Source: Ochotona curzoniae | Taxonomy: Eukaryota; Chordata; Mammalia; Lagomorpha; Ochotonidae | Direction: 5' to 3' | Assembly: GCF_017591425.1 (NCBI RefSeq) | Contig: NW_024465886.1 | Span: 62,001 to 126,000, forward strand | DNA length: 64,000 nucleotides | Part shown: positions 50,712-62,742 of the stretch, piece after piece | Layout of the letters: each line of letters opens with the position of its first letter | How positions within the stretch are numbered: the stretch's first letter is position 1 | Position numbers and translations under genes: made by a program | The notes under the pieces: model-generated | What the model saw: only the letters and a program-made list of their open reading frames with translations | Database searches by the model: none | What the model was told of the DNA's origin: nothing

Positions 50712-50909
50712 AAGATGCAGAGCCGACAACATTTGGTGATCATCCTCACATTTTATGTTGAACACAGTCTACATTCCATCAGTCTGAACTATCTTTTAAG
50801 CAATACTGCATGAATGCAAGAATAGAGAGAACAGGTGGACGCTAAACCCACGTGAAGCTAGGCATCGAAATGCACTACAGGATTTCTGGTTTTAGGGTTT
50901 TTTTTTTTT

Positions 50910-51270
50910 AATTTATCTAAGATGTATTTACTTATTTGAAAAACAGAGTTACAGAGAAGGATGGAGGGAGAGGGGCTGGAGTGGGGAGAGATTGCCTGAG
51001 GGGGGAGGGAGAGATCTTCTAGCTGCTGGTTCATTCCTCATATGGCCAGAACAGCCAGAGCTGGACAAGGTCAAAGCCAGCAGCGTGGTTCTCCATCCAG
51101 GCCTCCCATGTGAGTGCTGGGGTCCAAGCACTTAGGGCACCACGGCTACTTTCCCAGGCACATCATCAGGGAGACAGGTTGGAAGCCGAACAGCTGGGAA
51201 CTGAACCAGCGTCTAAACAGGGTGCCAGCATTGCCGCTGGCAGTTAAACGTACTGTTCCGGAATGCCAAC
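50910..51270 (-). repeat. C-type SINE, older, reversed
   Basis: AAGATGTATTTACTTATTTG tail, GGTCAAAGCCAGCAGCGTGG, GAACTGAACCAGCGTCTAAA, then a decayed head. Confidence 0.75.
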
Positions 51271-53276
51271 CGCAGTGGCACAGGATCCCTAAGTGCACAT
51301 TGTCAGCTTGAACATAATCTAAAGGTGGGCACATAATTCATGATAAAATTGCCATCTAGAACAAAGTGAACCAAAGTGCATATTTTTGGCATTTCATTTT
51401 CCACATAGCTGCTAGAGCAGTATTTCTTAGGTGAATATTCAATAATGTTACCACACAGTTTAAAAGACTTAAGAGGTTCCTTTAAGCCTGGCGCCTGACG
51501 GCGTTTTTAACTGGTGCCTGCTCACCTATTATGGACTTGAGTCCTGCAATTACAGCTCCTCCATGAAGCCTCACCCCAACAGTTCAACCCCATCACTCAG
51601 AAGTGAGCCCTCCTTCCTCTCACCGGCCTGAACTGTGCGCATACTCCTTGTAATTTTACACTGCATTATAATAAGTATTTAATTGTCAATCTGTCAACCA
51701 GACTTCTGCTTAACTTTGACAGCAAAAAAAAAAAAAAAGCATTTTTATTTTTATGTCCCCAAGCAGTTGGCATAACGCCCAGCATGAAAAGACGCTTAAT
51801 AAATAAATCAAGACTGTTCGTGGGTCTGAAATACAACATCTGTGCATGAAGCAGAGATCAGCCCTGGGAGACGCAGCAGGAACCAAGAGCCCTTCTCACT
51901 CCCCCACACGCAATTTCTTTCTAATTTTTTTAAAAAAAATAGCCGATGTATTTAGGAGGCAGAGCTGGATCAAGAGATGGGGCAGTGACGCCCCGCACAG
52001 TGAAAGGGGTTCTCACTGGTCAGCTCTCCTCCCAAGGATGCTCCACCCTCGGGGCTGGCCTGAGCCACAGTGTCCTAACCCTGGACTGGAACTCCACTGC
52101 CGGACGAATCACCTGTTGCCAGGAGGCAGCAGGCAGAAGCCGGAAGTGACCGCTGAACACAGCCACCTCGACTGCAAGACCACGTGCCTGACCACAAAAT
52201 CAAACTGGGAAAAAAGCTCCAGCGCTTCCGAGGCTGTAGGGCCACCCTTAGCACACACGGCATACTTTCCGAGACAGACCACTCCACCTGCTTCCACTAC
52301 CCTCCGACAGTCGGTAAACTCCCCCTTCCTGTAAGGCACTTAGATGCCCCTCTGTGACCCCAAATCAGACTGAAATCTACTTAAATTTCTGGCGCTAAGT
52401 CATGAGGCTTATAGCTTCAAGATGGGTCGATATTGCAAAGCAGGCTTGGGGTAGCCATCCAGAAGTGGTGCTGCCCGGGTTTGAGGCCTTCTGAGCAATC
52501 CTGGCCTGTGTGCCCATGACCCACGCACCCTTTCAGCGCTGCCACCACTTCACACCCTCTCATGGCGGTTAACTACGTGGTACCCCTGGTACTTTGTTCT
52601 TGTTAAGCCACTGAGAAGCCTTTGGCCTAGGGCCGCGGGAACACGCAGCCAGCTAGGCGAGCCAGTTTCCTCCCTGGAAAGCACTTTGCAATGCGGGGTC
52701 AATTGCAAATTGCTTGAGATTGTCCCGTTTGGTGGACCTGGTTATCTTTGTGTCCACTGCCTTGCTTAGACCAAAACATTGGTTTCCATCTTTTAAGTGA
52801 CTTGGAACAATGGATGGGCACAACCGAATGGCAGCAGCTGACCCAATATGGACCTAACTCTTCACGGTCTGCCTTCAAAGCTGACAGCCCGATTGCCGAT
52901 TCTGAGCTGACTCCTTCCTGTGAGCTTTTTGCAGTGGCCAACGGGAGCCTCACCCTTGAATGACTAACTCCTGCGATATAAACACACCCATGCATTGTAA
53001 ATAATCAATGAAAGGTTTTATTCTAACTGGGCTTTGAGACTATGTTTTTTCCTAAGGCTAAGATAACTGGTATAAAATGAAAGTTAGAGCAAAAGAAACA
53101 GATTTCCCCACAGTTCTGGAAGCTGGAACCCCAAGATCAAAGCAGTGAGAGGGCCAGGCTTTCTCCGTGGGTTCTAGAGCACAATCGTCTATTGTCTCTT
53201 CTAGCTTCTGTTGACTGCTAACAAACTAGAGCATTCCTTAGAAAGGTCACTGGCATGTGGGAGAGCTGAATGGGCT

Positions 53277-54170
53277 ATGGGACAGACTGGACTAGTCTGC
53301 TGTACATACTGGCAAGTATGAGAACCAGGGCAGGGGGCGGGCCCAGTGGGGGTTATTGCGGGTCACTCTGACTAGGCTGCAGCTCCCACCGGTTTGTGTG
53401 AGGGCCGAGTGTGTGCTGGGCAGAATCAGGCTGGACCGCAACACCCATTCGTTTGTGTGAAAGACAGGGCTGGAAATAGAACCGACGCAGCAATTGCAAC
53501 CACCAGCTGATTGGGGCGATGGACTATGCCAGACTCTGTACTGGCAAGCACACACAGAATCTGGTCTGGGATTACTTCAGACGAAGTTTCTTTGAGGATC
53601 CCCCCAACTGAACTGCTGGACTCAGAACCCCAACCATGAAGAGAAGTATAAGTTCCAAGGTCTGACCATGGAGTGAATGTGTCAAAACTTCTTCAGAGGC
53701 TCAGACAGAGCAGGTGCACATGGAGGATGTGGCAGTCCGTCAGAACCTGCAGAGGACACCTGGTACCACAACAGAGAATGGAGGAATAAATCAATCAACT
53801 ACCCAGCCATGTGCTGCCAGTGACAATCTGGGCAAACGGAGACTCTAAGGTGGACTATGTCAACCAGTAGATTTTGTAGTGATTTCATCGTGCTTGGAAT
53901 GGGGAGATTGGCAGCAATTCAGAACTGTTGAATTATCAAAACCACTCGTGCAAGACCCACGGAGCATGCCCCACATCGGGGACCTGGGGTGGGAAGCTGA
54001 GTGGGGCTTCTCCCTTTATCTCCTTCTTTACCCCAGATACAGAAAAAAAATAAAATAATAGTGTAGAAACAATAGTCTTACCCACTTTCCTGTAGCCCTT
54101 GACCCTTTATGCCCTAATCAACTATGTAAAGATTGTCAAAATGAAATAATAATAATAAAAGAGAGGTCAT
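53277..54170 (+). mobile_element. Lagomorph retroelement 3' end (probable L1 3' region), plus copy
   Basis: Starts with GC-rich imperfect units (GCTGGACCGCAACACCCATT, CGTTTGTGTGA), then a unique stretch of about 570 bases, and ends TAAAGATTGTCAAAATGAAA followed by an (ATA)n A-rich tail. A TACAGAAAAAAAATAAAATA stretch precedes the end. The 3' tail supports a retrotransposed sequence and gives the family its orientation. No target duplication was found. Confidence 0.65.
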
Positions 54171-54837
54171 TTGATCCCACGAACACCTGTATATCTCCAT
54201 AGTGTCCTTTTGTGCACATCTCTCTCCAGATCCTACTTCCGGTCTCTCGGGTGAGATGCCAGTCAAACCACATGGATTCGAGCCCCCTAAATCTGTAACG
54301 ACAATTCCCAAATAAGGTACCATTTTTCTATACTATCAATTAGGGCCTTAACTTCCCTCTTTGTTTTAAGGGGGGAGCACAATTCAGTACAGAAAAATGA
54401 CATATTGAGCTGAGAAGCCACCAACTTTCATGCGGGGGCCTTTGGACTGGCGTGCGTGGCAGGCCTCCAAGGGTTAGACTTCATTGGTTCACTGTGGAAT
54501 GCCTTCCTCTGAACTGTCTCTGATGTGCAAATGCAGCTCCACGCGACATTCTTCTATCCTTTCCCCAAGCATTTCCCTGGAATGTTAAACCAATGTGGTT
54601 CTTGCACGTCAGTTCTGCTCACCCACCTGCCAGCCCTCAGAGGACAAATTAGTAACAGGGCTTTCCTCTCACGGATTTTCTTAGAGAGGTCCCGGGATCT
54701 TTGCTAATAAAATGAGGTCAGAGGCAGGTGTCACCCTGATCTTCCCTCTCCTCTTTCAGTTATGTCTTTCCTTTTAGTTTCTCCGGGCTTGCTTACCATC
54801 AAACGCCATTTATTCAATAGTAGGAAACTTGAAGAAG

Positions 54838-55160
54838 TGAGGGGCTGCCACCTGTTACACCAGCATCCACATCAGGGAGCCAGTATGGGTCCAAGCCTCA
54901 CTGCTTTCCAACCCAGCCCTCTGCTGATGCTCCTGGGAAAGCAGCAAAGGATGGCACAAGTATTTGGGGGCCTGCCACCCCCATGGGCTATCTGGCTGGT
55001 GCGGGGCTCCTAGTTCCAGCCTGGTCCAGCCCCAAGTGTTCCGCTGTTGCTGCCATTTGGTGCATGAACCAAAGCACAGAAGTCTTCTCTCTTTCTCTTT
55101 CTCTCACTCTCTTGCTCTCTCATCTCCTTGCTAACAAAAATAAATGCGCCTTTTGAAAAA
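54838..55160 (+). repeat. C-type SINE, 5' degraded
   Basis: CACCAGCATCCACATCAGGG, GGGAAAGCAGCAAAGGATGG, CTTTCTCTTTCTCTCACTCT and tail AACAAAAATAAATGCGCCTT. Confidence 0.8.
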
Positions 55161-57360
55161 GACAACAGATAGTAGGTAGCACCTAAGCAACCGGAGAGGA
55201 GGGAACAGATGGACGGCTCTGTCCCCCGAAATGTCCAGAAGACAGAGCACAGCCCTTCAGCCTTCCTCCCTACGGAAAGAAACACGGAAGGTGACTGCTT
55301 CCTCCATGGGAATTCTGCCTTCTCCCCAAAGACGTAATCTTTCTCTTGGTCCAGCCACCCTAATGCAGTTTACTGATAAAGACTGGACCTACTTTGGCTT
55401 ATCTTGCAGGAGGAAGGCAAAGAAGAAGAAACCCACAGTCTAAAACCAGCCTTGGAAAAAGTTAGCAGTTTTATTATCAGGACTCCGTGTCCACTGTCCA
55501 CACCGCAGTACTTGGAAAGATGTTAGCAATAACAGAACAATCAGCACCACGGTGTTGTGTGTCATTATAACTCCAGTATAGAGAGAAGAGCCTGTGCTCA
55601 CGCCAACAACCTTCACTGAGTCTCCCGAGGAGGAAGCAGTCCAGCAAGAGGGCAGAGTTCACCTCCCCGGGTAAATCACCTCCCTGCCATGCCCTCTCCC
55701 TGCAGGCTCTGGTGGGTGGGGCAGAGGCAGCCTGCAAGCAAGCAGGACCAGCCCAGCCTTCCATCAGGAGCCATCTGCAGAGCAACCCTGCAGTACTGGA
55801 GACTGGGAAACTGGGCTTGGTTTTTCTTTCCCATTTGTCATTTTACGTGCTTTGTACCTCCCATCCATGTCCTTAAATGGTAAGGAAGACACCCATAGGG
55901 AATTACACCCTTAATGTGTAATTCAGAGGAAATGGAGTGAGTTTTGTGTTCGGCAAAGGACAGCTAAGATTAGCTAGGGAATTATCTCACAGGCAGGAGC
56001 TGGGAGGCAACCTTGAACTCACAAGGTTCCCCCGTGAGAGTGAACAAGTCCCAGAGAACTGCCTGTCTGTGCTGACATCTGGCTTTTATTCTCAATACTT
56101 CCTGTTCCTATCCTTCAGGAAGCCAGAACACGTCACGGTTCCCAGAGCCGTATGTCTGGACAGGGGACGTGTGAGACGTAAGGTGACCGCCTCCGTGCGC
56201 CCTGCAGACACCATCACCTTCATTCTCGCGGTCCCAAGGCCCCAGCTTGCGGAAGAGAGGCCGTGATAGCCAGCAGAACAGCAGTGTCAGGAGTCCCCTG
56301 AGCAGCGGTGGCTTCTCCGAGCACTGTTGTCTCTGCCCTTCCCCACTGACCTGGAGTTTTAGAGGTAGGTAGAGGTCCAAGAATTAACGAGAAAAGGTGA
56401 CACTGGGAAAGTGCATCTTGCCTTGGGAGACACGCAAGAAAGCCACCTGCTTCTATGCTCATTTAAGAGGCTAGATCTTCATGCAATCTGCCAGTAGCTG
56501 GTTGGTAGCTTGACTCAGCCATGGTGGAAGTACTCAGTAGAGCACCCGGAGGAGAGTGGATGCTGCAGAGCGGAGCCCTTGGGAATGGTTCTCCCCTGGA
56601 GCATCATGGTCGCTTGCACACCTCTGCCCCAACCTGAGCACAGTAGGAGCCCGAGGCAGAAACTCCCCTGAACTATTTTAGAAACAGAGTGACTGAGCGT
56701 TTTAGGTGCTGAGTGAACACACAGAGAGGGAATCCTACTCCTTGCAAGAAGAGGGAACTCCACAAAACAAAATCATTGTGCAGCCGTTGGTAAGAAGCCC
56801 AGGAAATGCAGACGTGTCCCAAGGCTGCCAGCTGGGTAGTCAGGTGGCCTGGCGCCAGTGGCTACCAATGGCTACTCCCGTCTTCAACTTCGGCAGAATG
56901 GAAGGAGAAGAGCAGGTTGTCCAAAAGTGATCTTTCTTTTCCAGAATCTGGAACCTGTCCCACAGCACTGGGCTCGTCGAGTTCAGTAAATGAGAGCCAG
57001 TCCACTCGCGGGAGCCGCCCGGGGCCTGTGCCCAGGGACCACCTGGCCAGCGCGCCTTCTGCATCCCACAGGAAGGGCCCTCATTCCCACCCTGCTTCTC
57101 TGCGGGTGAGGAGGCCCCCATGGTCAGGGTGTACTCCGGAGTCCTTTACAATGAGCCTTTCTTACTAGGAATTCCACACTGGCTGTCTCCAGAAGCCTCC
57201 ACAGCACTGCCTGGGCATGCTCACCCACCTTCTTTAATGTCAGCCACCCAGCCCACGGCAGGCTGCATTTCAATGTGTGAAATTCAACAGGCAGGTAATT
57301 ATCAGGATCAGTCCCTCACACCTGCTGCCACAGAGGCAGCAGAACCAGAAGCCTCCAGGT

Positions 57361-57525
57361 GTGTGTGAGCCACTGCCAGTCCTAACCTCCCCTCCAGGTC
57401 CCTGTGTGTGAGCCACTGCCAGTCCTAACCTCCCCGAGACCTCCAGGTCCCTGTGTGTGAGCCACTGCCAGTCCTAACCTCCCCTCCAGGTCCCTGTGTG
57501 TGAGCCACTGCCAGTCCTAACCTCA
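57361..57525. repeat. Short minisatellite, 43-49 bp unit
   Basis: GTGTGTGAGCCACTGCCAGT starts at 57361, 57404, 57453 and 57496. The second unit carries a 6-base insertion (CCGAGA); the fourth is partial. Confidence 0.95.
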
Positions 57526-58274
57526 AACACGTCTTACAGAGAGAACAGTGTATTTTTTTTTCTCACTCTTTCTCCTTACCCTTCATTTCTTATTTCTTGA
57601 CTTTGCATTTTCGTCCAAGGAGAATGAAAGCATTTAACATTTAAATGCCACAAAAGAGTCTTAGTGATTCACAACTCTGCGAACTGCAGGAAATAAGTAG
57701 TAGAGTCAGTCCCTGTGTCTGTGGGTTCCACATCTGTGCACTGAAAACAACCCAATCAAAAATCTGATACACACTAAACATGAGTGACTTTTACCTTGTC
57801 GTTATTCCCTAACCAGTACAGAACAGCAGCTATGGAAACAGCGTTTACATTGTATTGGGCGCATGGGAAATAACGTGGGGAATGATTTAAAGTTCACGAG
57901 AACATTCCATATGAGGTTAGAACATCTGTGGATTTTGGAATCCACAGGGGATCCTGGAACCAACCCCATGTGGACAGGAGAGAAGACAATATGTTTGGTT
58001 TTCGGAGAAAACTTTGTGTACGGGTCCTAATCAGGCGTGCTATGCTGCAGACTTGCTTGGTGCCTTGGAATGGCTCCCTTACTGCGGGACAAAGCACGCA
58101 GCCTCTCATCCCAACGCACTAAGCGTTTCCTGGACCTCTCCTCTGGACCCAGAGGAAATGCAGAATGAGCTTACGTGGGTAGGACAGCACAACTAGTTCT
58201 AAGGGTAGAAATAAAATGTATCCCATTCAAAATCAGAATATTGAATCACTCATTAAAAAGCAAACCCTCTCAGA

Positions 58275-58497
58275 GGGGCAGGTGTTTGGTTAAGATGCCA
58301 CATCGGAGTCCCTGGTGATGACTGGAGTCCTAGGGTCCCTGTCACCCGCATACAGAAGGAGTCCGGGCTCCTGGACCCTCCGCTGGCCGCTGGAGGCATC
58401 TGAGAAGAGAGCTAGAGGAGAGATCTCTGCTCTGCTTTTTCTAGTTCTCTCTCTGCCTCTCTGTCTCTCAAATGAATGAGTACTTTTTTTAAACAAA
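58275..58497 (+). repeat. SINE, older copy
   Basis: GGGGCAGGTGTTTGGTTAAG, GTCCGGGCTCCTGGACCCTC and tail CTGTCTCTCAAATGAATGAG. Confidence 0.7.
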
Positions 58498-59429
58498 GGA
58501 CCTCCCAGAGCAATTGCTCCCTCTGCCCTAAAGACCAGCACCTTTTCTGACGGGGTGTCCCCTCAAACACGTCCCTGGACAAAAGCTGAGAGGAAGCGGA
58601 TCCCCCAGACGCCGCCTGGTGGAGGAGCTGTGGCCCTAAGGCACCCAGGGTTGAGGGTGAGTGGCCACCGCAGTGTCATCTCCTAACTGATTCAAACTCC
58701 CCCTTTCTTCCTCTGCTCTCCCCACCAGCTCCGAGTGAACTGCCCACGACTTACTCCTGAGCTCAGAGCCCTCTGTCCGCTCATGTCTGCACCAATTTCA
58801 TCTTTGTTTGAGAAATGCAGTAAGCTTTCGGCTGTGGCCATGGCCCCAGTCTGCAGCCTCTTGGGAGGGTTCCCGCATACACTTACAGACAGGCAAACTT
58901 CCCTGCTTTCTCCTGTGAACCTCTTTGTCAATTGCATTATTAGACCCAACGATCCTAAGAAATCATCTCTCCCCTGAACAATAGAAATTAGAAGCAGAGG
59001 CGCTCGCTTCAGCAGCGCAACACTAAGAAACTGGACAACTCCAGCGTCCTTCCCCACTCCTCCTCCCGCCTGCCCACCACTCTTCTGCAGCCCCTTGGCA
59101 TGAGCCGCTCCTGCAAGGGAGAAGCAGAAGAAAAAAAGGCCAAGGTCTACCGCGCATGGGAGGAGTGACAGGTCAATGAGCCAGAGACCAGGAACATCCT
59201 GGTTGGCCAACCCAGTCCGAGGCACAGTTCAGGCTCCGAGAAGCCCTATTGCGCCTATTGTCTGCGCCTGCCTCCCTGCCATCGCAGCTTTGGGTGGAGA
59301 ACCCTAAATGCTTTCCTTGCAAGTGTGACCTTCCGATGACTCTTAATCGGCAACTTGAGAGGCCGGGGTTGCAGCACAGAGGGCCAAGTTGCCGCCTGCC
59401 TGCCTGCCGAGCTGACATCCCAGGTCAGT

Positions 59430-59646
59430 ACTGTTTGCAGTCTCTGCTGGTCCACTTACCACTACCTGATAATGCACCTGGTAAAGTAGTGAAAGCTGGT
59501 CCCTGTCGCACACCTTGGAGACCTGGCTGGAGCTCCCGGCTCCTGGATGAGACAGTTGCAACCATCTGGGGAGTGAATCTCTCTCCTTCATTCTTCCTCT
59601 CCCTTTCTCTCTCTGTAACTCTGTCTTTATAAATAATTTTTTAAAA
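59430..59646 (+). repeat. C-type SINE, 5' truncated
   Basis: CTGATAATGCACCTGGTAAA, GGAGCTCCCGGCTCCTGGAT, GGGGAGTGAATCTCTCTCCT and tail TGTCTTTATAAATAATTTTT. Confidence 0.75.
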
Positions 59647-59647
59647 A

Positions 59648-60232
59648 TAGGTTGGGACTGGCACCGTGGTATAGCAAGCTAATCCTCTGCTTGTGGTGCC
59701 AGCATCCCATTTGAGCACCAGATGGAGTTATGGATATTCTACTTTTTCTTCTTTTTATTATTATTATTATTTTTAAATCCTTTTTTAAAAGAAGATTTAT
59801 TTTATTTAAAAGGTAGATCGACAGACAGAAAGAGCCAGAAACAGAGAGAGATGTTCCATCTGCTGATTCATTCCCCAAGTGGCCACAAGAGCTGAGCCAA
59901 TCTGAAGCCGGGAGCTTCATCTGCATCTTCCATGGGAGCGCAGCAGCCCAAGGACTGGAGCCATCCTTTGCTGCCTTCCCTGTCCTCTACCTCTGATCCG
60001 ACTCCCTGCTGCAGGCATGGGGAAGCAGAGGAGGATGGCTCCAGCCCTTGGGCCCTGCACCATCTGGGAAGCCAGGAAGAAGCTCCCGGCTTCCGTATTC
60101 AGACGGGCCAAGCTCTGGACGGTGCAGCCATGTCGGGAGTGAACCAGCAGTTGGAAGATCTTTCTTTGTCTCTTCCTTTCTGTAACTCTGACATTTGAGT
60201 AAAATAAATATTTTTTTCTTAAAAAAAAAATA
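59648..60232 (+). mobile_element. Plus SINE interrupted by a reversed SINE
   Basis: The outer copy's head (GGGACTGGCACCGTGGTATA to TTTGAGCACCAG, up to about 59735) resumes at about 59990 (CTGATCCGACTCCCTGCTGC) and ends in the tail AGTAAAATAAATATTTTTTT. Between them lies a reversed, 5'-truncated SINE (about 59745-59985): AAGATTTATTTTATTTAAAA GG, ATTCATTCCCCAAGTGGCCA and CCAATCTGAAGCCGGGAGCT. Confidence 0.8.
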
Positions 60233-60381
60233 GGAAGTTACTTGAATGCGTCGCTTTTCTTTGAAAACCGAACACTGTTTTCAGTAGATACTCCATTGCA
60301 TCTAACTGTCCCAAAACAAGCATCTACTTTCTACACAAAGAATTTGTATTTTTAATTGCAAAAACAAATCTTGGGTCTTGG

Positions 60382-60672
60382 CTAAGTGTTGGACACAGTG
60401 ACCAAGCCATCGTGTGGGATGCTGGCACCCCACATATCACAACGCTCGATTAGAGTCCTCCACCTGCCTCAGGTCATGGAAGACCCTGGAGGACAGGAGA
60501 TGTCTCAAGTAGGCTGGTCCAACCATCCACACGCGACCTTGACTGAATCACCAGATCCTCACTATGCTGTGGCCCAGTCGTGGCTATTGCAGGCATGTGT
60601 AGAGTGTAGTGGTAGATAGGAAAAAAATTGTGTGCGGGTAATTTTCTAATTGCCTTTCAAATTAAAAAAAAA
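60382..60672 (+). repeat. C-type SINE, older copy
   Basis: GACACAGTGACCAAGCCATC head, CTCGATTAGAGTCCTCCACC, and tail TTGCCTTTCAAATTAAAAAA. Confidence 0.75.
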
Positions 60673-61157
60673 AGACATAAATGAAAATTATTTTCATCCA
60701 GAGCAACATTTAATGTGCCAGAGAATAGTTGTTGTATCACTTGTGTCCACGAGATGGCGCCTTTGCAGGCCGACACGCTCCCTGTTTTTCCGAAACTTCA
60801 TCTTGTCGCGCTGTGAACACCAACACCTTCACCAATGTGACTGACCCTCTGCCTTCCTGAAAAGTCAGCACTGCATTAGCAGCTGTCTCCCACTGGGCCT
60901 GTAACAGCTGCCCCGGAGGGCATTCTCCTCGGGGATGGGGGATGGATGCATTGCAGGCACAAAGCGTCCATGGAAGAAAGCAAAGCTATTGGGTGGCCAG
61001 CGGGAGCCAAGAGGGCAGCAGGAGCCACGTCCTGCAGAGGGAGGGTACGCAGTCTGTGTGCAGGAGACAGACGGGGCAGTGTCAGAGGGCTGGTGGGAGA
61101 TCTCTCTGCAAAGCTGCCTTTTGCCTCGACTCGCCATCCTTAGCCTATTCCACCATT

Positions 61158-61454
61158 TTTTCAAGGCGTATTTGTTGATTTGAAGAATTGCAGAGAAGAG
61201 GTGGTGGCGGGGAGATGGTGAGAAGAAAATCTCCATCCCCAAATGCTGCAATGACCAGAGCTGGGAGGGTTCAAAAGCCAAGAGTCCCGAGCTCCCCCGC
61301 GGGCCCAGGGGCCCAGGGGCTCGGGCATCTTCTGTGGCTTTCCCAGGCATCTTAGCAGGGAGCTGGGCTGCAAATGGAGCAGCTGGGGCTCGGATCAGCC
61401 CCCCTCTGGGATGCTGACACCACGGGTGGCAATGTTACCACCATGCCAGCCCCT
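61158..61454 (-). repeat. C-type SINE, older, reversed
   Basis: GCGTATTTGTTGATTTGAAG tail, TTTCCCAGGCATCTTAGCAG, ending TGTTACCACCATGCCAGCCC. Confidence 0.8.
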
Positions 61455-61484
61455 CCTCCTGCCCGGGTTTCCCGTTCTCTCTTT

Positions 61485-61746
61485 TTTTTTTTTTCCAAGA
61501 TTTATTTTTATTTTTTTTTTTTTTATTGGAAAGGCAGATATACAGAGGAGAGACAGAGAGGAAGATCTTCCGTCCGATGATTCACTCCCCAAGTGAGCGC
61601 AATGGCCAATGCTATGCCGTTGTATCCGGGGCCACAGGCAGGGAGCTGGAAGGGAAGCAGGGCTGCCGGGATTAGAACCGGCGCCCATATGGGATCCCGG
61701 GCGTGCAAGGCGAGGACCTTTAACCACTTGCGCCACCGCTCCGGGC
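61485..61746 (-). mobile_element. Young C-type SINE with an internal deletion
   Basis: Reversed copy flanked by CCCGTTCTCT at 61471-61480 and 61747-61756. Relative to the other young copies, about 85 bases are missing between TGGCCCGGG and GGCATAG (junction at about 61620-61632, replaced by TTGTATCCGG). It inserted at the edge of the older SINE ending at 61454. Confidence 0.9.
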
Positions 61747-62007
61747 CCCGTTCTCTTTTTCATCAGTAGCCTTGCGATGGTTCATCGCTACTTCTGCTAA
61801 ATCCTGTCTTTGGGGTGAATCTCAACCTTGGCACATGTCATAAAACACCAGATATCACCCTACACCAACGAACCCAGGGTCTCACTTTTACAAACCTCTG
61901 CTTGGAAGGTGAAGGCTGAGAAATACCTCTGAACGCCAGGCCATGCTGGCCTATGATCAGGCTGACTTTAAACAAAGCAAGCTGGTCTTGAAATCCCCCA
62001 TTCTTTA

Positions 62008-62335
62008 TCCCATTTATTTATTTATCCTTCGAAAGGTGAGGCAGAACCAGGGGGAGGAGAGCCCTGTTCCTCCTGCTGATGCCTCCACAGATGCCCGCAT
62101 TGGCCGCAGCGGGGCCAGGTGAAGCAAGGCCAGGGACTCCCTTCAGTGCTCCCACTGCGAAACACAGGCTCAGGTCTTTGCCATCTCAAGTCCCAAAGGA
62201 CTCATCGGCAGGATGTGGAACGGAGCGGAGCGAAAAGGCAGGGACGGATGCAGAACCTCGGAACTGGGCCCCAGCTGTGCCAACGGGGGGGGGGGGGGTC
62301 TTCACCACTGGACGCACAGCTCCACTCCTCTAAGC
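62008..62335 (-). repeat. Old SINE, reversed
   Basis: TTTATTTATTTATCCTTCGA AAGG tail and CCTGCTGATGCCTCCACAGA. The head side is degraded and holds a 14-base G run at 62285-62298. Confidence 0.5.
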
Positions 62336-62407
62336 CAACCTTGCTGAAGCTCACACATATGAACACCTAGCAGGCACAGCAGCGCACGGGGACACGGCAT
62401 GGCGCTA

Positions 62408-62742
62408 GGCCCCCTCACACTCACCTTCCCGCAGCCTCCCTCCCTCACACTCACCTTCCCGCACCCTCCCTCACACTCACCTTCCCGCAGCCTCCCTCAC
62501 ACTCACCTTCCTGCACCCTCCCTCCCTCACACTCACCTTCCCGCACCCTCCCTCACACTCACCTTCCCACAGCCTCCCTCCCTCACACTCACCTTCCCGC
62601 AGCCTCCCTCACACTATCTTCCTGCAGCCTCCCTCCCTCACACTCACCTTCCCGCAGCCTGCCTCCCTCACACTCACCTTCCTGCAGCCTCCCTCCCTCA
62701 CACTCACCTTCCCGCAGCCTCCCTCACACTACCTTCCTGCAG
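62408..62742. repeat. C-rich minisatellite
   Basis: About thirteen imperfect units of 22-31 bases, core CTCACACTCACCTTCCCGCA plus GCCTCCCT(CCCT). The 131-codon frame across it is an artefact of the repeat. Confidence 0.95.

Noticed and set aside
51846..52334. 162-codon plus-strand open frame
   Set aside because: No recognisable homology; overlapping open frames exist on the other strand.
52980..53270. Ancient repeat with CACAGTTCTGGAAGCTGGAA
   Set aside because: The motif is common in old mammalian repeats, but I could not assign a family or limits.
54380..54760. Solitary LTR ending in an AATAAAATGAGG-like signal
   Set aside because: No matching ends, no target duplication and no second copy to confirm it.
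58692..59225. 177-codon minus-strand open frame, the longest in the window
   Set aside because: GC-rich DNA, no recognisable domain, and no splice or retrocopy signs. I considered an LTR here because of a GAGAAATGCAGTAAGCTTTC stretch but could not support it.
60865..61350. 161-codon minus-strand open frame
   Set aside because: Overlaps a reversed SINE and has no recognisable domain.
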